Part shown: positions 60,906 through 64,000 of the stretch, one piece after another
Layout of the letters: each line of letters opens with the position of its first letter
Position numbering within the stretch: position 1 is the stretch's first letter
NCBI GenBank assembly: GCA_016789955.1
Contig: JAEUPB010000098.1
Coordinates: forward strand, 1 to 64,000
DNA length: 64,000 nt
Reading direction: 5' to 3'
DNA from: Rubrivivax sp.
Lineage (GTDB): Bacteria; Pseudomonadota; Gammaproteobacteria; Burkholderiales; Burkholderiaceae_C
Notes under the pieces: model-generated
Seen by the model: only the letters and a program-made list of their open reading frames with translations
What the model was told of the DNA's origin: nothing
Databases searched by the model: none
Translations under genes and position numbers: made by a program

Positions 60906-62423
60906 TCAGCCCAGCCAAGCCGCCAGGTCGGCCTTGAGCTGCGCCAGGTCGGCCTGGCGCGTGTACATCATGTGCCCGGCGTCGTAGTAGCGGTGCTGCA
61001 CGCGCGCCAGCACGTCGGCCGGCGCGTCGAGCTGCGCGAGCGACCAGTCGCTGGCGCTGTACGGCGTGCCCAGGTCGTAGCGGCCGCTGGCGGCCAGCAC
61101 CTTCAGGTGCGCATTGCGGCGCAGCGCGCGGGCCAGGTCGCCGCTGGTGCTGGCGAACCCCATCTTGTCGCCCTTGGGGCCGTCGCCGCCGCGCATCCAG
61201 GTCCAGCCCATGTTGACCTCGCGGTTCAGCACCTGGTAGCGCTCCTCGATCTGCAGGCCCAGCGTGCGCCCGAAGTAGTCCATCGCCGCCATCGTGTACG
61301 GGCCCTCGATCGACTCGATGCCGGGGTCGAACTCCCACTCGCGCGTGCGGTGGGCGGCCATCGGGCCGGTGACGCGCGCGTCGAGCCGGCCGACCTGCAG
61401 GCCCTTGTCGCGCATCGCCTCGAAGAAGTACACGTGGTCGGCGATGCGCAGGTTCTTCTCCTCCACCAGCGCCTGCGGCAGCCCGGTGAGCTCGGCCAGC
61501 CGCGCCGCCACCTTGCCGCGCTGCACGGTGGACAGCCGCGCGCCGGCATGCAGCGCCGCGAGGTACTCGGGCACGTAGGCCTCGGCCGCCTCGCGCGCCG
61601 CGGCGCTGGAGGCGCCCAGCGGGCCCTTCAACAGCCCGTGGTACTGCGACACGTTGGCCATGGCCGGCAGGAACAGGGCGTACGGCAGGTCGTTGCCCGG
61701 CGAGAAGACCAGCGTCTGCAGGTCCATCGCGCAGGACACCAGCACCACGCCCGACGGCGGGATGCCCATCTCGGCGAGCTTGTTGGCCAGCGCTGCGCCG
61801 CGCGTGGTGCCGTAGCTCTCGCCGGCCAGGTACACGGCCGAGCCCCAGCGCTGGTGGCGCGTGAGCCACAACCGCATCACCTCCGACAGCGCCTCGACGT
61901 CGCCGTCCACCGACAGCATCTTCTTGCGCGCTGCCTCGCTGGCACACACCGACCAGCCGGTGTGCGGCGGATCGATGAAGACGAGGTCGAAATGCTCGAG
62001 CCAGGTGAGCGGGTTGTCGCTCACGGCATAGGGCGCGCGCGGCATGCTGCCGTCATCGGGCACGATGACGCGCTTGGGCCCGAGCGCCCCCAGGTGCAGC
62101 CATACCGAGGCCGAGCCGGGGCCGCCGTTGAAGGCGAAGCACACCGGCCGTGCCGCGGCAGCCACGCCCTTGGCGAGGTAGGCGGTGGTCATCACCGCGG
62201 CCTGCGGCGGCGCGCCGGCACCGGCGAGGTTGCCGTCGACCACCGGCAGGAAGGCGACGTGCGCGGTGTAGTCGAGCGTGGTGCCGTTGGCGAGACGGCA
62301 GCTGCCGCTGGACACGGCGGCATCGCGCACAACGAGCTTTTCGACGCGCTCGCGCAGGCGCCTGTCGGCCTCGCTCTCGGGGGCCTTGGCGGCGGGGGTC
62401 TCGGGCTTGGCGGTGTCGGACAT
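60906..62423 (-). CDS. S10 serine carboxypeptidase-like protein
   Basis: A 505-residue alpha/beta-fold serine peptidase. NGGPGSAS (99-106) supplies the oxyanion region, the nucleophile is S203 in GESYGT, and the catalytic His is in DAGHMMY near the C-terminus. No signal peptide is evident, which is unusual because S10 peptidases are usually exported. It is convergent with the SDR gene, separated by 4 bases. Substrate unknown; it may be a peptidase or acyltransferase. Confidence 0.9.
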   Translation of the reverse strand: MSDTAKPETPAAKAPESEADRRLRERVEKLVVRDAAVSSGSCRLANGTTLDYTAHVAFLPVVDGNLAGAGAPPQAAVMTTAYLAKGVAAAARPVCFAFNGGPGSASVWLHLGALGPKRVIVPDDGSMPRAPYAVSDNPLTWLEHFDLVFIDPPHTGWSVCASEAARKKMLSVDGDVEALSEVMRLWLTRHQRWGSAVYLAGESYGTTRGAALANKLAEMGIPPSGVVLVSCAMDLQTLVFSPGNDLPYALFLPAMANVSQYHGLLKGPLGASSAAAREAAEAYVPEYLAALHAGARLSTVQRGKVAARLAELTGLPQALVEEKNLRIADHVYFFEAMRDKGLQVGRLDARVTGPMAAHRTREWEFDPGIESIEGPYTMAAMDYFGRTLGLQIEERYQVLNREVNMGWTWMRGGDGPKGDKMGFASTSGDLARALRRNAHLKVLAASGRYDLGTPYSASDWSLAQLDAPADVLARVQHRYYDAGHMMYTRQADLAQLKADLAAWLG

Positions 62424-62503
62424 GGCGGGGGTCTGAAAATCGAAGCGCGAGACGTTACCGCAAGCCCCGGTCTGCGTCGCCCCGCTCGGCGGGCCGATGT
62501 GTT

Positions 62504-63493
62504 TCAGCGGCCGGCGAGCAGCTGTGCGTACAGCGGCAGGTCGACGTTGCCGCCCGAGAGGATCACGCCGACGCGCTTGCCGCGCACGTCCACGGCACCT
62601 TCCAGCGCCGCTGCAGCGCCCAGGCAGCCGGTGGGCTCCACCACCATCTTCAGCCGCTCGGCGAAGAAGCGCATCGTGCGCACGAGCTGCTCGTCGCTCA
62701 CCGTGGCGATGCGCGCCACGAGCGCGTGGATGACGGCGAACGTGAGCTGCCCGCAGGCCTGCGTCTGCGCGCCGTCGGCCAGCGTGCGCGGCGTGTCGAT
62801 GCGCACGATCTCGCCGCGCGCCAGGCTCTGCTGCACGTCGTTGCCGGCCTCGGGCTCCACGCCCACCACCTCGATGCCCGGCGACAGGTGATGCGCCGCC
62901 ACGGCGCAGCCCGAGACCAGCCCGCCGCCGCCCACGCACACCAGCAACAGGTCCAGCGGGCCGGTCTCGTCGATCAGTTCGGCGGCCGCGGTGCCCTGCC
63001 CGGCCATCACGTGCGCGTGGTCGTAGGGCGGAATCAGCGTCATGCCGCGTTCCTGCGCCAGGCGCCGGCCGATGGCCTCGCGGTCTTCGGTGTAGCGGTC
63101 GTACAGCACCACCTCGCTGCCGCGCTGGCCCTCCTGGTAGCCGCGCGTGGCCGCGAGCTTTGCGGCCGGCGAATCGTGCGGCATGACGATCACCGAGGGA
63201 ATCGCGAGCAGCCTGGCCGACAACGCGATGGCCTGCGCATGGTTGCCCGACGAGTACGCGATCACCCCCGTGCGTCGCTGCTCGGGCGTGAACTGCGCCA
63301 GCGCGTTGTAGGCGCCGCGGAACTTGAACGCGCCCATGCGCTGGAAGTTCTCGCACTTGAAGTACAGCTCGGCGCCGGTGCGCTCCTCGGCGGTGCGCGA
63401 GCGCCGCACCGGCGTGCGGTGGGCCACGCCGGCCAGGCGCTCGCGGGCGGCGGCGATGTCGTCGTAGGAGATCGGCAGTGGAGCGCTGTTCAT
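62504..63493 (-). CDS. Threonine dehydratase-family PLP enzyme
   Basis: A 329-residue fold-type II PLP enzyme. The Schiff-base Lys is in GAFKFRGA (K57), the phosphate/substrate loop SSGNHAQ is at 81-87, and a glycine-rich CVGGGGLVSG loop is present. It lacks the C-terminal regulatory domain of biosynthetic IlvA, so it resembles catabolic threonine/serine or hydroxy-amino-acid dehydratases and serine racemase. It overlaps the upstream 2OG-Fe dioxygenase gene by 4 bases (ATGA), which suggests the dioxygenase product may be its substrate. Confidence 0.92.
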   Translation of the reverse strand: MNSAPLPISYDDIAAARERLAGVAHRTPVRRSRTAEERTGAELYFKCENFQRMGAFKFRGAYNALAQFTPEQRRTGVIAYSSGNHAQAIALSARLLAIPSVIVMPHDSPAAKLAATRGYQEGQRGSEVVLYDRYTEDREAIGRRLAQERGMTLIPPYDHAHVMAGQGTAAAELIDETGPLDLLLVCVGGGGLVSGCAVAAHHLSPGIEVVGVEPEAGNDVQQSLARGEIVRIDTPRTLADGAQTQACGQLTFAVIHALVARIATVSDEQLVRTMRFFAERLKMVVEPTGCLGAAAALEGAVDVRGKRVGVILSGGNVDLPLYAQLLAGR

Positions 63494-64000
63494 GTCGGAT
63501 CCTGGAATCCGCCGCGGCGGAAGGTCAGCACGAGCGTGTCGCGGTGACCCTCCTCGCCGTCGACGAGGGGCTGGATGGGGGTGGATTCGTGGATCACGCG
63601 CTCGTCGTCGAGCAGCAGCGTGCTCCATGGCTCGGCCAGCGTGAAGCGCATGCCCTGCGGGCCGCGGGCATCGAACACCCGCGTCTCGCCGCCCTTGATG
63701 CGGTGGCGCGCCACCAGCGCCACCGCGACGAGGTCGACACCGTCGCGGTGCGCGCCCTCGGGCGTCGGGCGGCCGATGCCGCCGGCAGTGTCGATGCGGA
63801 AGGCGTGCGCTTCCACGTACCAGCGTTGCGCGCCGCGCAAGGCCGACGCCTCGCCGGCCAGCGCCACCAGCAGCGCCTGCCAGGCCGGATCGGCGGCCAG
63901 CGAGGCCGGCAGCGGCTCGAACCAGCGCTCGATGCCGCCGTGCAGCGCGTTGTAGGACACCGGCTGCCAATGCGCCCGGTGCGGCACGGTGTCCACGCGG
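63490..64000 (-). CDS. 2OG-Fe(II) dioxygenase, partial at window edge
   Basis: At least 168 residues of an Fe(II)/2-oxoglutarate dioxygenase resembling the amino-acid hydroxylase family (isoleucine-4-hydroxylase-like). The metal motif is AHRDGVD and the distal His is in VIHESTPI; the frame stays open to the right edge, so the GTG at 63996 is not necessarily the start. The family is usually about 220-250 residues, so the N-terminus lies beyond the window. Overlap with the dehydratase gene indicates co-translation. Confidence 0.78.
   Translation of the reverse strand, partial: RVDTVPHRAHWQPVSYNALHGGIERWFEPLPASLAADPAWQALLVALAGEASALRGAQRWYVEAHAFRIDTAGGIGRPTPEGAHRDGVDLVAVALVARHRIKGGETRVFDARGPQGMRFTLAEPWSTLLLDDERVIHESTPIQPLVDGEEGHRDTLVLTFRRGGFQDPT

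Noticed and set aside
1-64000. Prophage, transposon or integron
   Set aside because: No integrase, transposase, terminal inverted repeats, phage structural genes or tRNA attachment site were found in reading both strands.

Overview
The window is very GC-rich coding DNA (judged by eye, GC was not computed) with almost no spacer. Bug-family solute receptors, a 16-strand-type porin, TRAP and ABC importers, LysR/GntR/MarR/AraC regulators and many small catabolic operons point to a metabolically versatile betaproteobacterium of the order Burkholderiales (inference from gene families). I see no rRNA, tRNA, CRISPR array, insertion sequence or integrase. No gene-free stretch exceeds 300 bases.

Layout. 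154-7863: a LysR gene diverges from a carboxylic-acid catabolic operon (PrpF-type isomerase joined in frame to a Bug receptor, porin, MaoC-type hydratase, class III CoA-transferase, fumarase/ASL-superfamily lyase). 7871-11778: a minus-strand operon of three uncharacterised genes, a modular helical protein, a 687-residue coiled-coil protein whose C-terminus looks like a polymorphic-toxin domain (GGHSIARHG motif), and a small protein in the immunity position. This is the strongest candidate for an undescribed system. 11954-14013: dctA with a GntR regulator. 14195-19164: a degenerate-cyclase/NTPase/TPR regulator overlapping a LysR gene, and a secreted unknown. 19189-20154: an orphan helical protein.

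20289-33403: two divergent operons around a PchR-like AraC regulator. One holds a TonB-dependent receptor, an MFS permease, an alpha/beta hydrolase and a frameshifted PhyH dioxygenase. The other holds an M19 dipeptidase, a DUF885 peptidase-like protein, a hydrolase, an M3 oligopeptidase and a nitroreductase with an apparent N-terminal frameshift. Together they suggest uptake and breakdown of a peptide-like compound. 33415-41010: SDR and cupin genes diverge from a thiamine-dependent E1 alpha/beta pair followed by a TRAP importer and a MarR regulator, then a second cupin. 41115-48086: an HzsA-related c-type cytochrome, a hydrolase, a lipoprotein that shares a small C-terminal/N-terminal module with the cytochrome, and a SulP-STAS-cyclic-nucleotide-binding fusion.

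48115-59286: a divergent hydroxyproline-type catabolic region. An eight-gene minus operon (DapA-family enzyme, IMPase-family phosphatase, iron/putrescine-type ABC importer, an extra family 5 binding protein, NUDIX, RraA-like) faces a proline-racemase-family epimerase and an FAD amino-acid dehydrogenase. 59286-64000: an RluA pseudouridine synthase, an SDR, an S10 carboxypeptidase-like protein, a threonine-dehydratase-family enzyme, and a 2OG-Fe dioxygenase cut by the window edge.

Two genes carry apparent single-base frameshifts in GC- or C-rich runs, and one pair of genes is fused without a stop. These may be real or may be consensus errors in the source sequence.
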